A DNA stretch of 64,000 nt from Paenibacillus sp. (GCA_031254035.1 JAIRVF010000124.1:62001-126000), one strand, 5' to 3'. Counted from the stretch's first letter, positions 51,309-60,414 are shown. The notes: a model not told the origin generated them from the sequence alone. Program-made: numbers and translations.

Positions 51309-52064
51309 ATGTCCAACATTGGAAAACGTTTGTATAAAGGCCGCGCCGCGTTGAACGTGCTGGCGAATAGCGTAGAAAACGCGAAGGAAGTGTTCGATGC
51401 AGCGGAGGGCCATGTTCTGGTTGGCGTTCTGTCCAAAAACTACCCAACCGTTGAAACTGCCGTAGCCGCAATGAAACAATACGGCCAAGCGATTGACGAA
51501 GCCGTGTCCATTGGCCTCGGCGCTGGCGACAATCGTCAGGCAGCCGTAGTTGCTGAGATTGCCAAACATTACCCTGGCTGTCATATTAACCAGGTGTTCC
51601 CTGTAGTTGGAGCCACTCGGGCGAACTTGGGCGGACAAGACAGTTGGATCAACAGTTTGGTATCGCCAACCGGCCGAGTCGGCTACGTGAATATTTCAAC
51701 GGGACCGGCAAGTGCGGCTCAGACTGAGCATGCGATCATACCTATCAAATCGGCAATCGCGCTCGTACGTGACATGGGCGGCAACGCTTTGAAATATTTT
51801 CCGATGAATGGCTTGCAATGCGAAGACGAACTGCGTGCCGTCGCTAAAGCATGCGGAGAAGAAGGATTTGCTTTGGAACCGACGGGCGGTATCGATAAGG
51901 AGAACTTCGAAGCCATTTTACGCATCGCGCTCGAAGCCGAAGTACCGCAAGTCATTCCACATGTGTACTCATCGATTATCGATAAAACGACAGGCAAAAC
52001 GAATGTTCAAGATGTACGGGAATTGCTTGATATCATGAAAAGATTGATTGATCAACATGGCTAA
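51309..52064 (+). CDS. dgaF: DgaF-like 2-keto-3-deoxy-6-phosphogluconate aldolase
   Basis: A 251-residue class I aldolase of the DgaF family that cleaves KDPG to pyruvate and glyceraldehyde-3-phosphate. Conserved parts are GRAALNVLANSVENAKEVF near the start, GHVLVGVLSKNYPT near residue 37, GLGAGDN near 67, HINQVFPVVGATRA near 92, SPTGRVGYVNISTGP near 119, NALKYFPMNG with the probable Schiff-base lysine near 160, and EPTGGIDKENF. AGGAGG precedes the ATG. Its last bases overlap the kinase gene start. Confidence 0.92.
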   Translation: MSNIGKRLYKGRAALNVLANSVENAKEVFDAAEGHVLVGVLSKNYPTVETAVAAMKQYGQAIDEAVSIGLGAGDNRQAAVVAEIAKHYPGCHINQVFPVVGATRANLGGQDSWINSLVSPTGRVGYVNISTGPASAAQTEHAIIPIKSAIALVRDMGGNALKYFPMNGLQCEDELRAVAKACGEEGFALEPTGGIDKENFEAILRIALEAEVPQVIPHVYSSIIDKTTGKTNVQDVRELLDIMKRLIDQHG

Positions 52065-53073
52065 ACGTATAGCGGCTTTTGGAGAAGTGATGATGCGTTT
52101 GCAGGTACCGGGGTATGAACTTTTGACCCAAGCCAGCAGCTTGAACTACTCGTTCTCCGGAACAGGCGTTAATGTCAGCTCGGCGTTGTCTCGTTTTGGA
52201 CATGAGGGATACCTGGTCTCTAGAATACCTTCGAATCCGTTAGGGGATGCGGCGGAAAGTTATTTGCGAAAGCTGGGTATTTCCCAGTCCTTTCTCAGCC
52301 GCGGAGGTTCGTACTTGGGGATGTACTTCCTTGAAAATGGTTTCGGTGCACGGCCCGGACGGGTTACTTACACCAATCGACAGGAGAGCAGTTTCAATAC
52401 GGCGCCAGAGGACACCTATGATGTTGACCATATTGCGAGAAATATCGATATGATTCATTTTTGCGGCATCACCTTGGCGATGAACGATAACGTTCGAAAC
52501 CATATGAAATCTTTAGCTAGGGCGGTCAAAACAAACGGCGGCACTGTCGTTTTCGATTGCAATTATCGCCCTACCCACTGGCGTGATGGCGGTTACGCTA
52601 AAGCGAAACCGCATTACGAAGAAATGCTGGGGCTCGCGGATATTGTGATGATGAATGAAAAAGACGCAATGCTGACACTGGGTATGCCCACAGATAAATG
52701 TGAGCGACAAGAGCAGCTCATGGACTTGATCCCGGCCGTTGCCAAGAAATATCAAATATCGGTTATCGCAGGCACTCATCGTTCCATAAACGGGGACAAT
52801 ACACATTCCCTGAAAGGTTTTATGTACAAGAACCAGAGCTTTACCTTCTCTGAGTTACTCACGTTTTCCGTCTATGATAGAATAGGTGCAGGAGATGCCT
52901 ATACTAGTGGTATCATACACGGGGAAGTGGAGCAGTTTACACCGAAACAAACGGTCGATTTTGCTGCTGCGGCAAGTATGCTGGCGCATACGATCGTGGG
53001 TGACACGCCGATGTCGTCGGTGGGCGAAGTTTTTCGCGCGATGACGGAAAGAGTAGGCGATGTAGAAAGGTAG
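52057..53073 (+). CDS. kdgK: PfkB-family 2-keto-3-deoxygluconate kinase
   Basis: A 338-residue ribokinase-type sugar kinase. The ATG at 52057 overlaps the dgaF stop by 8 bases. The N-terminal block is IAAFGEVMMRLQVPG; GTGVNVSSALSRFG near residue 33 binds substrate; FDCNYRP near 167 and the anion hole and catalytic base DRIGAGDAYTSGIIHG near 275 are PfkB signature 2. It resembles KdgK, giving KDPG for the neighbouring aldolase. Confidence 0.9.
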   Translation: MAKRIAAFGEVMMRLQVPGYELLTQASSLNYSFSGTGVNVSSALSRFGHEGYLVSRIPSNPLGDAAESYLRKLGISQSFLSRGGSYLGMYFLENGFGARPGRVTYTNRQESSFNTAPEDTYDVDHIARNIDMIHFCGITLAMNDNVRNHMKSLARAVKTNGGTVVFDCNYRPTHWRDGGYAKAKPHYEEMLGLADIVMMNEKDAMLTLGMPTDKCERQEQLMDLIPAVAKKYQISVIAGTHRSINGDNTHSLKGFMYKNQSFTFSELLTFSVYDRIGAGDAYTSGIIHGEVEQFTPKQTVDFAAAASMLAHTIVGDTPMSSVGEVFRAMTERVGDVER

Positions 53074-53083
53074 TGGCGAATAC

Positions 53084-53791
53084 ATGTCTCAGAAACAAAG
53101 ACCGTTATACTTGCAAATTATGAATATCTTGAAGGATCGCATTTTGCACGGCGTATATAAGGTAGGGTCAAATATTCCCTCAGAGCCGCAGCTCGAACAG
53201 GAATTTAACGTCAGCAAAATTACGGTACGTAACGCGATCAAAGAGATGGTGCAGGAAGGATATCTGGAAAAAGGCAGCGGGAGAGGGACGAAGGTCATCC
53301 GAAATACCTCCGTTTCCAAGCTTTCCAGATGGAAACGGTTCACGGAAGTGCTGGTCGAAGAGGGACATCGAATCCGTAAGCAGCCGCTTCTTGCGGAGGT
53401 CGTCAGCAATGAAGAAGGGGCGGAGCTTTACCAGCTGTTTGGGGAGAGCTGCCTCCGGATCGAAAGGCTCTATCACCTGAATGACGTGCCTTATATTCAT
53501 TACACACATTATATAACGATGCGTGTGGCGACGATCGAGCTGTCGGATCTGGGTACACAATCGTTTTATGACTTGCTCGAAGAGCAGGAAGTTAACCTGG
53601 AGAAATACCGCGATGAGTTTGCCGTAGGACCAGCGCCCTCCCATGTAGGGAAGGCTTTGCAAGTCAAGGAAGGCACGCCCTTACTCCATAGACTGCGCTT
53701 TTCTTACGATGAGAATGGCGAACTAATTGAGTACAGCTATGGGTATTACAATACGGGTATGCATCGATATGTAGTGAATTACGACGTCTAG
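53084..53791 (+). CDS. GntR/HutC-type transcriptional regulator
   Basis: A 235-residue regulator. Residues 1-75 form the GntR winged helix-turn-helix (PLYLQIMNILKDRILHGVYK, then SEPQLEQEFNVSKITVRNAI). Residues 90-235 form a UTRA ligand domain (ELYQLFGESCLRIERLYHLN, YGYYNTGMHRYVVNYDV). It closes the operon and probably represses it through the palindrome at 49043. The likely effector is a pathway intermediate. The reading frame of the downstream GntP remnant continues in the same phase after the stop codon. Confidence 0.94.
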   Translation: MSQKQRPLYLQIMNILKDRILHGVYKVGSNIPSEPQLEQEFNVSKITVRNAIKEMVQEGYLEKGSGRGTKVIRNTSVSKLSRWKRFTEVLVEEGHRIRKQPLLAEVVSNEEGAELYQLFGESCLRIERLYHLNDVPYIHYTHYITMRVATIELSDLGTQSFYDLLEEQEVNLEKYRDEFAVGPAPSHVGKALQVKEGTPLLHRLRFSYDENGELIEYSYGYYNTGMHRYVVNYDV

Positions 53792-53974
53792 GAAGCACGG
53801 ATTACGTGTTTCCGCGACCTGATTATCGAGCATATGTCCGGAGTCAATGTAGAATTGCTCGTAATCGCGACCGGTACGGGTCCGCTTATGTTCTCTCACG
53901 TCAATGACGCCGGCTTCTGGATGATCAAAAGGCTTAACATCATGATTCACATGTCGGATGTTAGGCCTTTCTAA
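53792..53974 (+). pseudogene. Remnant of a GntP-type gluconate permease
   Basis: Translating on from the gntR stop codon gives about 60 residues including LLVIATGTGPLMFSHVNDAG followed by FWMIKRLNIM, clearly the C-terminal region of a GntP/GntT sugar-acid:proton symporter (family pattern SHVNDxGFW). The usual protein is about 440 residues, so nearly all of it is missing and there is no start. It ends in a stop codon at 53972-53974 and just overlaps the 3' end of the convergent JAMM gene. It probably records loss of the transporter belonging to this operon. Confidence 0.8.
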
Positions 53975-54413
53975 GTGCTGCCGGTTGCAGCGTATACAGA
54001 CCATCCGATCCTTTATGGATCGAATAACCTCTTAGTTCAATCTCGCCATCCGCCCCGCCAGTACTGCCTATCAAATAAACGCCAAACATACCGGCGAATA
54101 AAGGCAGCTGCCGCAAATCCTCGGGGGAGGGGATTGGCGGGGAGTAGGGGTGGGAATGAAACAGGCCTATGAGGCCATTCCCCCGCAAGTATTCCCTTGT
54201 CCAGTCCTTAGGCTCCAGGATGAAATGGTGCAGCGGGTCAGGCGCTACGTTGCGCATCGCAATGAAGGTGTCGATCCGAATGCCGCCCGATGTCGCTTTA
54301 CCCCGTAACACGCCGCAGGCTTCATACGGCAATCCGGAAATTAGGTGCTTGGAGATCTGCCTTTCGCACAAGGTTCTGAGCCAAATTTCCTGGGTTTCAT
54401 GTGCCTCTGTCAA
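53961..54413 (-). CDS. JAMM/MPN+ metalloprotease-like protein
   Basis: A 150-residue protein of the bacterial JAB1/MPN group. The TTG start at 54413 has GGAGAG about 8 bases upstream; longer frames lack a site. The zinc-protease motif is complete: Glu31 in LPYEACGVL, then His86 and His88 in GLFHSHPYSPPIPSPED with Ser96 and Asp99. The protein probably cleaves a small C-terminal extension or isopeptide-like bond; bacterial relatives process sulfur carriers. No ThiS-like gene is adjacent. Confidence 0.88.
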   Translation of the reverse strand: MTEAHETQEIWLRTLCERQISKHLISGLPYEACGVLRGKATSGGIRIDTFIAMRNVAPDPLHHFILEPKDWTREYLRGNGLIGLFHSHPYSPPIPSPEDLRQLPLFAGMFGVYLIGSTGGADGEIELRGYSIHKGSDGLYTLQPAALRKA

Positions 54414-54575
54414 CCGTAGTTCTCTCCTCTCGCACAAGCCTCCGCTTCCGATGTAGAGGCATCCTTTTTTGAAATTCCCCTTATTATCGCAGATTTCTGC
54501 ATACCAATTGTAAGTTACGGTAAAAAGAGGGTACAATACTAAATAGAAACTTTATGAAAAGGAACGAAGACATCT

Positions 54576-55130
54576 ATGAAGCGTAATCTATACATTCTTC
54601 TTGGCGTCATCATATTAGTCGGCATCGCGATCTATCAAAATGCGGGACCCGGCATCCAGTCGGTGTTCCAGCACGAGAAACCGATGCCAACTGAAATGGG
54701 GCCCAAGGCGGGGCTACTCGCTCCGGCGTTTACGGCGCAAGGGTTAGACGACAAAGAATATCATGTCGGAGGGGAGCAAGACAAGGCGATTTTGCTTAAT
54801 TTTTGGGCATCCTGGTGCGGTCCCTGCCAGCAGGAAGCACCCGAACTGAATGCTCTTGCTGAAAAGTATAAGGACAGCCTGAACATTTATGGAGTCAATG
54901 TGACGAAATACGATAATAAGAAGAATGCCCAAAGTTTCATCGAAAAATATCACCTGAATTTCCCGGTTATGTTGGATTTGAATGGCGATATTTATGAGAA
55001 GCAGTACAAGGGAATCGCCTTCCCGACCAATGTGCTTATCAACAAGCACGGAGTCGTTCAGGAGGTTGTGGTTGGAATTCTTTCTCCAAAGGAGCTGGAG
55101 AAGAAAGTGAAGGACCTAACCAAGTCTTGA
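54576..55130 (+). CDS. Thioredoxin-like protein of TlpA/ResA type
   Basis: A 184-residue membrane-anchored thiol-disulfide protein. Residues 5-22 form an anchor helix (LYILLGVIILVGIAIYQ), with the thioredoxin domain outside. The active site NFWASWCGPCQQEAPELNAL lies near residue 80, with the cis-proline later in IAFPTNVLI. It resembles ResA, which keeps apocytochrome c cysteines reduced outside the membrane, but no ccs genes adjoin. The ATG follows AAAAGGAA. Confidence 0.93.
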   Translation: MKRNLYILLGVIILVGIAIYQNAGPGIQSVFQHEKPMPTEMGPKAGLLAPAFTAQGLDDKEYHVGGEQDKAILLNFWASWCGPCQQEAPELNALAEKYKDSLNIYGVNVTKYDNKKNAQSFIEKYHLNFPVMLDLNGDIYEKQYKGIAFPTNVLINKHGVVQEVVVGILSPKELEKKVKDLTKS

Positions 55131-55162
55131 GCAGGGGAAGTACGTCATAATCCCAAAACATG

Positions 55163-55203
55163 AAAAACCTCGTAGTCCTGTTTGGGCTTCGAGGTTTTTT
55201 TTT
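55163..55203 (+). terminator. Terminator of the TlpA-like gene
   Basis: AAAAACCTCG and CGAGGTTTTT arms around a 20-base loop, with a T run. It may also serve the convergent cimA transcript. Confidence 0.8.
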
Positions 55204-55218
55204 GGCGTGCTTGCCTGC

Positions 55219-56844
55219 TTAATGATTAACTAGACCCTTCTGCTCCGCAGACAGTTCCTCCGAGTCACGTTCATTTTGAAGAATTTGTCCGAGCAAAGCA
55301 TACCGCATACTATCGACAAGAGCTTCCCAGCTTGCTTCGATGACGTTGCCGGATACGCCGACCGTATTCCAGGAGCTATTGATGTCCCTAGATTCGATCA
55401 GAACGCGTACTTTGGCCGCCGTTGCGTCTTTCTCATCCAGCACGCGTACTTTATAGTCAGAAAGATGCATTTCTTTAATGGCCGGGAAGTATTGCACCAG
55501 CGCTTTCCGCAGCGCATTGTCAAGTGCGTTTACCGGACCGTTGCCTTCTGCGGCAGTATAGACATTGTTGCCAGCGACGTTCAGCTTCACAAAAGCTTCG
55601 GAAACAACGGGCCGTCCGGATGTTTTTTCAACTAACATCTTAAATGACTCAAAAGTGAAGAGCTCTTTCATTTCGCCGCCAGCTTCGCGCAGCAGGAGCT
55701 CAAGGGAAGCATCGGCAGCTTCAAAGGTATAGCCTTGGTGCTCCAGGTCTTTGATTTTGCCAATAACCTTCCGGGATTGCTCGTTTGAAGCATCAAAATC
55801 CAGACCTAATTCTTGAGCCTTCGATACAACGTTGCTTTGTCCGGCCAAGTCCGATACGAGCACCCGCTGCTTATTGCCGACCCATTCGGGCACGATATGC
55901 TCATAAGTCCGGGAATCGCGGAGAATGGCGGATACGTGGATGCCACCCTTATGTGCGAAAGCCGCATTTCCGACATACGGTTGGTTCACAGGCATGTTGA
56001 CGTTTGCAATTTCGCTGATATAACGGGCAGTGTTGGTCAGATGTTTCAGGCGATCCCCGCCGATACACTCGTATCCAAGCTTGAGCTGCAGGTTAGGGAT
56101 GATGGAGCAGAGATTGGCATTCCCGCAACGTTCGCCGTATCCGTTGATCGTGCCCTGTACCTGGCGGGCCCCGGCCTGAACCGCGCTGAGTGTATTGGCA
56201 ACTGCAAGCTCGCAGTCATTATGGGTGTGGATGCCGAGGTTGGCCTGCGGCAGGCTGTTATGTAGCGTTGCGACGATGCCATTGATTTCATGTGGAAGCG
56301 TCCCGCCGTTGGTGTCGCACATGACAAGCCAATCTGCACCGGCTTCTTGCGCCTTTTTCAATACGGAGACCGCATATTCGGGATTATTTTTGTAACCGTC
56401 GAAGAAATGCTCTGCGTCAAAAATGACCTCAACACCCTGCTGCTTCAGATACCCGATAGAATCATAGATCATGGCTAGATTCTCTTCGAGCGTCGTTTGA
56501 AGTGCGGTATGCACATGGAAATCCCATGACTTGCCGACCAGCGTTGCAGCTTGGGCACCGGACTCGATGATACGCTTTAGGTTCGCGTCTTGATCCGCTT
56601 GGCTGTCTTTGCGCCGGGTGCTGCCAAATGCGGTGATTTTGGCGCTAAGCCCGAGCTGCTGCACTCTTCTGAAAAATTCGATGTCTTTGCTGTTGCTTCC
56701 CGGAATCCCACCTTCAATATAATGAACACCAAGATCATCGAGTTTTTTGGCTATCTTGAGTTTATCGTCCGCTGACAAGCTGACCCCTTCTCCTTGGGTA
56801 CCGTCTCGCAAGGTTGTGTCGAAGATGGATATGGACTTAGACAT
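55219..56844 (-). CDS. cimA: Citramalate synthase
   Basis: A 541-residue enzyme joining acetyl-CoA and pyruvate to citramalate, the first step from pyruvate to isoleucine. It has the HMGL-like barrel (IFDTTLRDGTQGEGVSLSAD near the start; DTNGGTLPHE near residue 175; LGIHTHNDCELAVANTL near 200; NGYGERCGNANL near 236) and a C-terminal LeuA dimer domain (FVKLNVAGNNVYTAAEGNGP near 420). The length, DGTQGEG and TRRKDSQ blocks distinguish CimA from LeuA. The ATG follows AAAGGAGG. The short leader before dinB has no T-box. Confidence 0.94.
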   Translation of the reverse strand: MSKSISIFDTTLRDGTQGEGVSLSADDKLKIAKKLDDLGVHYIEGGIPGSNSKDIEFFRRVQQLGLSAKITAFGSTRRKDSQADQDANLKRIIESGAQAATLVGKSWDFHVHTALQTTLEENLAMIYDSIGYLKQQGVEVIFDAEHFFDGYKNNPEYAVSVLKKAQEAGADWLVMCDTNGGTLPHEINGIVATLHNSLPQANLGIHTHNDCELAVANTLSAVQAGARQVQGTINGYGERCGNANLCSIIPNLQLKLGYECIGGDRLKHLTNTARYISEIANVNMPVNQPYVGNAAFAHKGGIHVSAILRDSRTYEHIVPEWVGNKQRVLVSDLAGQSNVVSKAQELGLDFDASNEQSRKVIGKIKDLEHQGYTFEAADASLELLLREAGGEMKELFTFESFKMLVEKTSGRPVVSEAFVKLNVAGNNVYTAAEGNGPVNALDNALRKALVQYFPAIKEMHLSDYKVRVLDEKDATAAKVRVLIESRDINSSWNTVGVSGNVIEASWEALVDSMRYALLGQILQNERDSEELSAEQKGLVNH

Positions 56845-57047
56845 GAAGCGTCCTCCTTTGGAAGTCTTATAAATTCGATGATTGCGGGATTCTTAACGAT
56901 CCTCTTTTGTATAGTTTATTATTATAGCATTTTTACGCGGGAATGTAACAAAGAATTCATTGATTTCCCAGCATGTTGTTTTCTTGACCTGTTTCGATAG
57001 GAGCGTTATGCTGGAAATAATGAATTTTGCGAAGGTGAGAAGGATTC

Positions 57048-58343
57048 ATGAAGAATGACGTTGACGCTTATTATCCAGCGAACGGAAGAGTCATTTTACA
57101 TGTCGATATGAATGCTTTCTACTGCTCGGTCCATGAGGCGGAGGAGCCGGATAAATACCGCGGCAAACCGACGGCTGTGGCCGGCAGCATTGAGCTGCGC
57201 AAAGGGATTATCGTGACCAGCTCCTATGCCGCAAGGCGGCGGGGGATTTCCACCGGCATGCATGTGAACCGCGCGCTGAAGTTATGTCCGGAACTGACGG
57301 TTATCCGGCCTGATTTCCATCTGTATCACAAATATTCAACCGCATTTATGAGAATAGCCTATTCCTACACGCCACTTATGCAGGCGGCCTCCATCGATGA
57401 ATGTTACCTGGACATTACCGGTTCGAGGCAGTTTGGCACGCCGCAGCAGATCGCGGAGGAAATTCAGCGGAGGATTGACGAGGAACTGGGACTACCTTGT
57501 TCCGTGGGGATCGCTCCCAATAAACTGCTTGCGAAGATGGCCTCAGATATGAAAAAACCACAGGGAATAACCGTACTTCGCATCCGCGACGTACCTAGGA
57601 TATTATGGGATAAACCATGCGGCCAGTTGTTCGGGATCGGTGGCAAGACGGCTGAGAAACTGCGTAAGCTCGGTATCTATACGATCGGGCAGCTCGCGAA
57701 AACAGAGGAAGAGACACTGACCCGGGCGTTCGGCGTGGTGGGCGTTTGGATGAAGCAAGCGGCAAACGGCATTGATCATTCCCCGGTGCTTGAGGAGAGG
57801 GAGCAAAATAAATCGATCGGCCATACGATAACGCTCCCGAATGATATTCAGGCGCGTAAAGACGTGAACCGGGTGCTGCTAAATATCAGCGATCAGGTGG
57901 CGCGCAGGCTGAGGCACAAGGAGCTTATGGCGGGCGGGGTACAGATCACGATCCGCACGCCGGATATGAAAACCATTACTCGCAGCCGGGTGCTGGCTAT
58001 ACCTACTGAAAGTGCAAGCGATATTTACGAGGAGGCCCGCCGCCTATACGCCGAGCACTGGGGCTGGGATAGACCGGTAAGGCTGCTCGGAATTACGCTG
58101 CAACAACTGGCGCCTAAAAGCGAATCGGCGATCCAATTGGATCTGTTTGAGTATGAGAAACAACCGAAAAAAGAAGTACTGACGCAAACGATGGATATGT
58201 TACGCAACAAATTTGGCGAAAATGCGGTGGTTACCGCAGGGATGCTGGGCGATGATCCCTCGGTGCTGCTTCGCAATCATAAAGTGAGGGGAACCTCGCT
58301 ACAAATGGATTTTGTAAGCAAAGACGGGCTTGATCTTCCTTAA
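57048..58343 (+). CDS. dinB: DNA polymerase IV
   Basis: A 431-residue Y-family translesion polymerase. Catalytic acidic residues are in VILHVDMNAFYCSVHEAEEP near residue 20 and ASIDECYLDITG near 115. The thumb includes LPCSVGIAPNKLLAKMASDM and a helix-hairpin-helix region KLRKLGIYTIGQLAKTEE. The little finger domain follows from about residue 245. A C-terminal stretch IQLDLFEYEKQPKK resembles the QLDLF beta-clamp binding motif. The ATG follows GAAGGTGAGAAGG. No LexA box is obvious. Confidence 0.96.
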   Translation: MKNDVDAYYPANGRVILHVDMNAFYCSVHEAEEPDKYRGKPTAVAGSIELRKGIIVTSSYAARRRGISTGMHVNRALKLCPELTVIRPDFHLYHKYSTAFMRIAYSYTPLMQAASIDECYLDITGSRQFGTPQQIAEEIQRRIDEELGLPCSVGIAPNKLLAKMASDMKKPQGITVLRIRDVPRILWDKPCGQLFGIGGKTAEKLRKLGIYTIGQLAKTEEETLTRAFGVVGVWMKQAANGIDHSPVLEEREQNKSIGHTITLPNDIQARKDVNRVLLNISDQVARRLRHKELMAGGVQITIRTPDMKTITRSRVLAIPTESASDIYEEARRLYAEHWGWDRPVRLLGITLQQLAPKSESAIQLDLFEYEKQPKKEVLTQTMDMLRNKFGENAVVTAGMLGDDPSVLLRNHKVRGTSLQMDFVSKDGLDLP

Positions 58344-58489
58344 TCATTTAATATATACAGATTGGATGCGGGTTGTCAGTGATTTTTGTCATAGGACCCC
58401 GTAAAGGAGATAGAGTATGATATGATTCGCGGCTGCACTTAAGCCGTATGAAAAAGCCCGTACTGATAATAGGGGGTAGTGATAACATC

Positions 58490-58738
58490 ATGGCGAAATA
58501 CTGTTGGGTTGATAAGGATACATGCATTTCCTGTGGAGCATGCGGAGCTACGGCGCCGGATATATTTGATTATGACGATGAAGGTATGGCCGAAGTCGTA
58601 TTTAATGAGGATAACAACCGGGGCATTACCGAGATTCCGGAGGAAATGTTCGAAGATTTGCAGGATGCGGCTGATGGATGTCCGACAGATTCCATTCAAG
58701 TTGCGGACAGCCCGTTTCAGGTCGCGGTTGAAAAATAG
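58490..58738 (+). CDS. fer: 4Fe-4S ferredoxin
   Basis: An 82-residue single-cluster ferredoxin. Cluster cysteines are in TCISCGACGATAPD near residues 11-17 and in ADGCPTDSIQVAD near 62. It matches the Bacillus Fer pattern (KYCWVDKDTCISCGAC, FDYDDEGMA). It donates low-potential electrons, for example to P450-type or desaturase enzymes. The ATG lies 12 bases after AGGGGGT, somewhat far. Confidence 0.95.
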   Translation: MAKYCWVDKDTCISCGACGATAPDIFDYDDEGMAEVVFNEDNNRGITEIPEEMFEDLQDAADGCPTDSIQVADSPFQVAVEK

Positions 58739-58859
58739 AACGATCTTTTAGAACTATTAACATAAATACATCCTTGCATCAGGCTAGTCCTGTTGGGGGA
58801 TGTTTTTTTATACCGTTTTAGCCGATATATATTGTAAAGTCATTCAAATGGAGGAAATC

Positions 58860-60278
58860 GTGAGAAATTCACTTTACCTAAAAAGATATGTACAGATGCA
58901 TCCGGATAATAAGATGGGCTGGTATCTGCTTGGTAAGGAATATGAAAAAGAAGGACAACAGGGCAAGGCGAACTACTGTTTTAATAAGGCCGGCAGTATC
59001 TACGAGGCGTTTGAGACGAGCAAGATGCCTTCGGATATATTGAAAGAATATGAATCCAAGCTGATTCAGCAGGCACATGAGAAGGAGCAGCGGTCCCTAT
59101 GGACACGCCGTACACTCATTGTCTTCATGCTGCTCATGCTCGCCTTGGTTCCATCGGTGGATGCCCCGGGACAACATATGAAAGCGCAATCGGCGCTCAA
59201 CAGCAAACAGCCGGAAGGAAAAATACCGAAGAATCGTTCGGATAATGCTTTGGATCGCGGGCATTCATCTACACCTGATGAAAACGTGGTTTTGTTTACG
59301 GCAGCGCAGGAAGGCGGCTTTGGTACAGGAGGATTCGAGTTTAAACCAGGGCCTTTTGCCAAGCCCGAACAGCTACGGAGCAAGCTCGCCGTCCTAGAGA
59401 TGAAAAAGCAAGGAAACTGGCTGATGTGGAACCGCCGGATGCCAATTGGTTATACCTTGGAAAATAATGCTCCCGGTGCGGTAACGTATCAATCCTACAA
59501 TCCGAAAGTATGCAACTGCCAGCCGTTGGATGCAGGCAAATTAGCGAATGACGCATTGGCTTGGACGGGAGTGCAGGAGGAGCAGGCCTTATTGTACAGT
59601 GCTATAAAAGCATATAAGAACAATTCCGGACGTTTTCCGGACAAGCTGGCGGATTTGCTGCGCCCGTTCCCTGGGAACTGGATATCGGGGACAACGGATG
59701 GGATGAAGGATGATTTCCAGCCGATGCTGGAAAGAGTTAAAGCGGAAGAGTCAGGACAACCGGTAAATACGGCAGAGGGCACAGCAGGGAAGGGTCCATT
59801 TTCTGGAACATGGGGTGGCAAACCATTTTTTGGCGAGCCGCTTAAAATTATCGTTGACAAAAGCAATCACCGCTTGGCCGTTGTCAGCGGCCGTATCATA
59901 CTGCGGAACTATAAGGTTGGACTCGGGGGAGAACGCACGCCGGAAGGCCGCTACGTCATTACGGACAAGGTGATAAACCCGAACGGCCACTCAGACGGAG
60001 AATTCGGCAGCAGGGGGATGCAGCTTTCTGGGACGAATTACGCTATTCATGGAACCAATGAGCAGAGCAGTGTCGGCGAAGATGAATCGCAGGGCTGCAT
60101 TCGCATGAGCAAAACGGATGTCGAGGAATTGTTTGATATGGTTCCCATGGGAACCCCAGTTATTATAAGTAAAGGGGTTTTGCCCGATGAACTGATCGCT
60201 CCGAAGGAGAGGTTCCAAACGAAGCGGGAGCAGGATCAGGATCAGACAAACCCCCAGAAAACGTACCACTGGCTGTAA
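58860..60278 (+). CDS. Membrane-anchored L,D-transpeptidase with TPR-like head
   Basis: A 472-residue protein. The GTG start at 58860 lies 5 bases after GGAGG. Residues 1-75 look like a TPR-like helical pair (MHPDNKMGWYLLGKEYEKEG, QGKANYCFNKAGSIYEAFET). A transmembrane helix follows (TLIVFMLLMLALVP, about 83-97), so the head is cytosolic and the rest outside. A long central region of no known family precedes the YkuD catalytic domain from about residue 325 (IIVDKSNHRLAVVSGRI), with HGTNEQSSVGEDESQGCIRM near 396-414 holding the catalytic His and Cys. It crosslinks or remodels peptidoglycan. Confidence 0.93.
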   Translation: MRNSLYLKRYVQMHPDNKMGWYLLGKEYEKEGQQGKANYCFNKAGSIYEAFETSKMPSDILKEYESKLIQQAHEKEQRSLWTRRTLIVFMLLMLALVPSVDAPGQHMKAQSALNSKQPEGKIPKNRSDNALDRGHSSTPDENVVLFTAAQEGGFGTGGFEFKPGPFAKPEQLRSKLAVLEMKKQGNWLMWNRRMPIGYTLENNAPGAVTYQSYNPKVCNCQPLDAGKLANDALAWTGVQEEQALLYSAIKAYKNNSGRFPDKLADLLRPFPGNWISGTTDGMKDDFQPMLERVKAEESGQPVNTAEGTAGKGPFSGTWGGKPFFGEPLKIIVDKSNHRLAVVSGRIILRNYKVGLGGERTPEGRYVITDKVINPNGHSDGEFGSRGMQLSGTNYAIHGTNEQSSVGEDESQGCIRMSKTDVEELFDMVPMGTPVIISKGVLPDELIAPKERFQTKREQDQDQTNPQKTYHWL

Positions 60279-60279
60279 C

Positions 60280-60414
60280 TCAGGAGTTAAAGATAATCAG
60301 CACAACAATCAGAACAATGAGAAGCAATACACTGAGGCCGGTCCATAAAATCGCCTTTTTGTTCACTTCTTCCTTTTTTTGCTGAAGTGTTGGAGGCTTG
60401 CGCTTGGTTGTCAT
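60280..60414 (-). CDS. 44-residue membrane peptide
   Basis: A short gene beginning MTTKRKPPTLQQKKEEVNKK with a basic head and one hydrophobic helix (WTGLSVLLLIVLIVVLII) ending NS. GAGGG lies about 10 bases before the ATG. It is convergent with the L,D-transpeptidase gene, leaving one base between the two stop codons. Similar small peptides are common in Paenibacillus. Function unknown. Confidence 0.65.
   Translation of the reverse strand: MTTKRKPPTLQQKKEEVNKKAILWTGLSVLLLIVLIVVLIIFNS

Noticed and set aside
56845..57047. T-box or other amino-acid leader before cimA
   Set aside because: The gap is too short and shows no specifier loop, T-box sequence or terminator/antiterminator pair.
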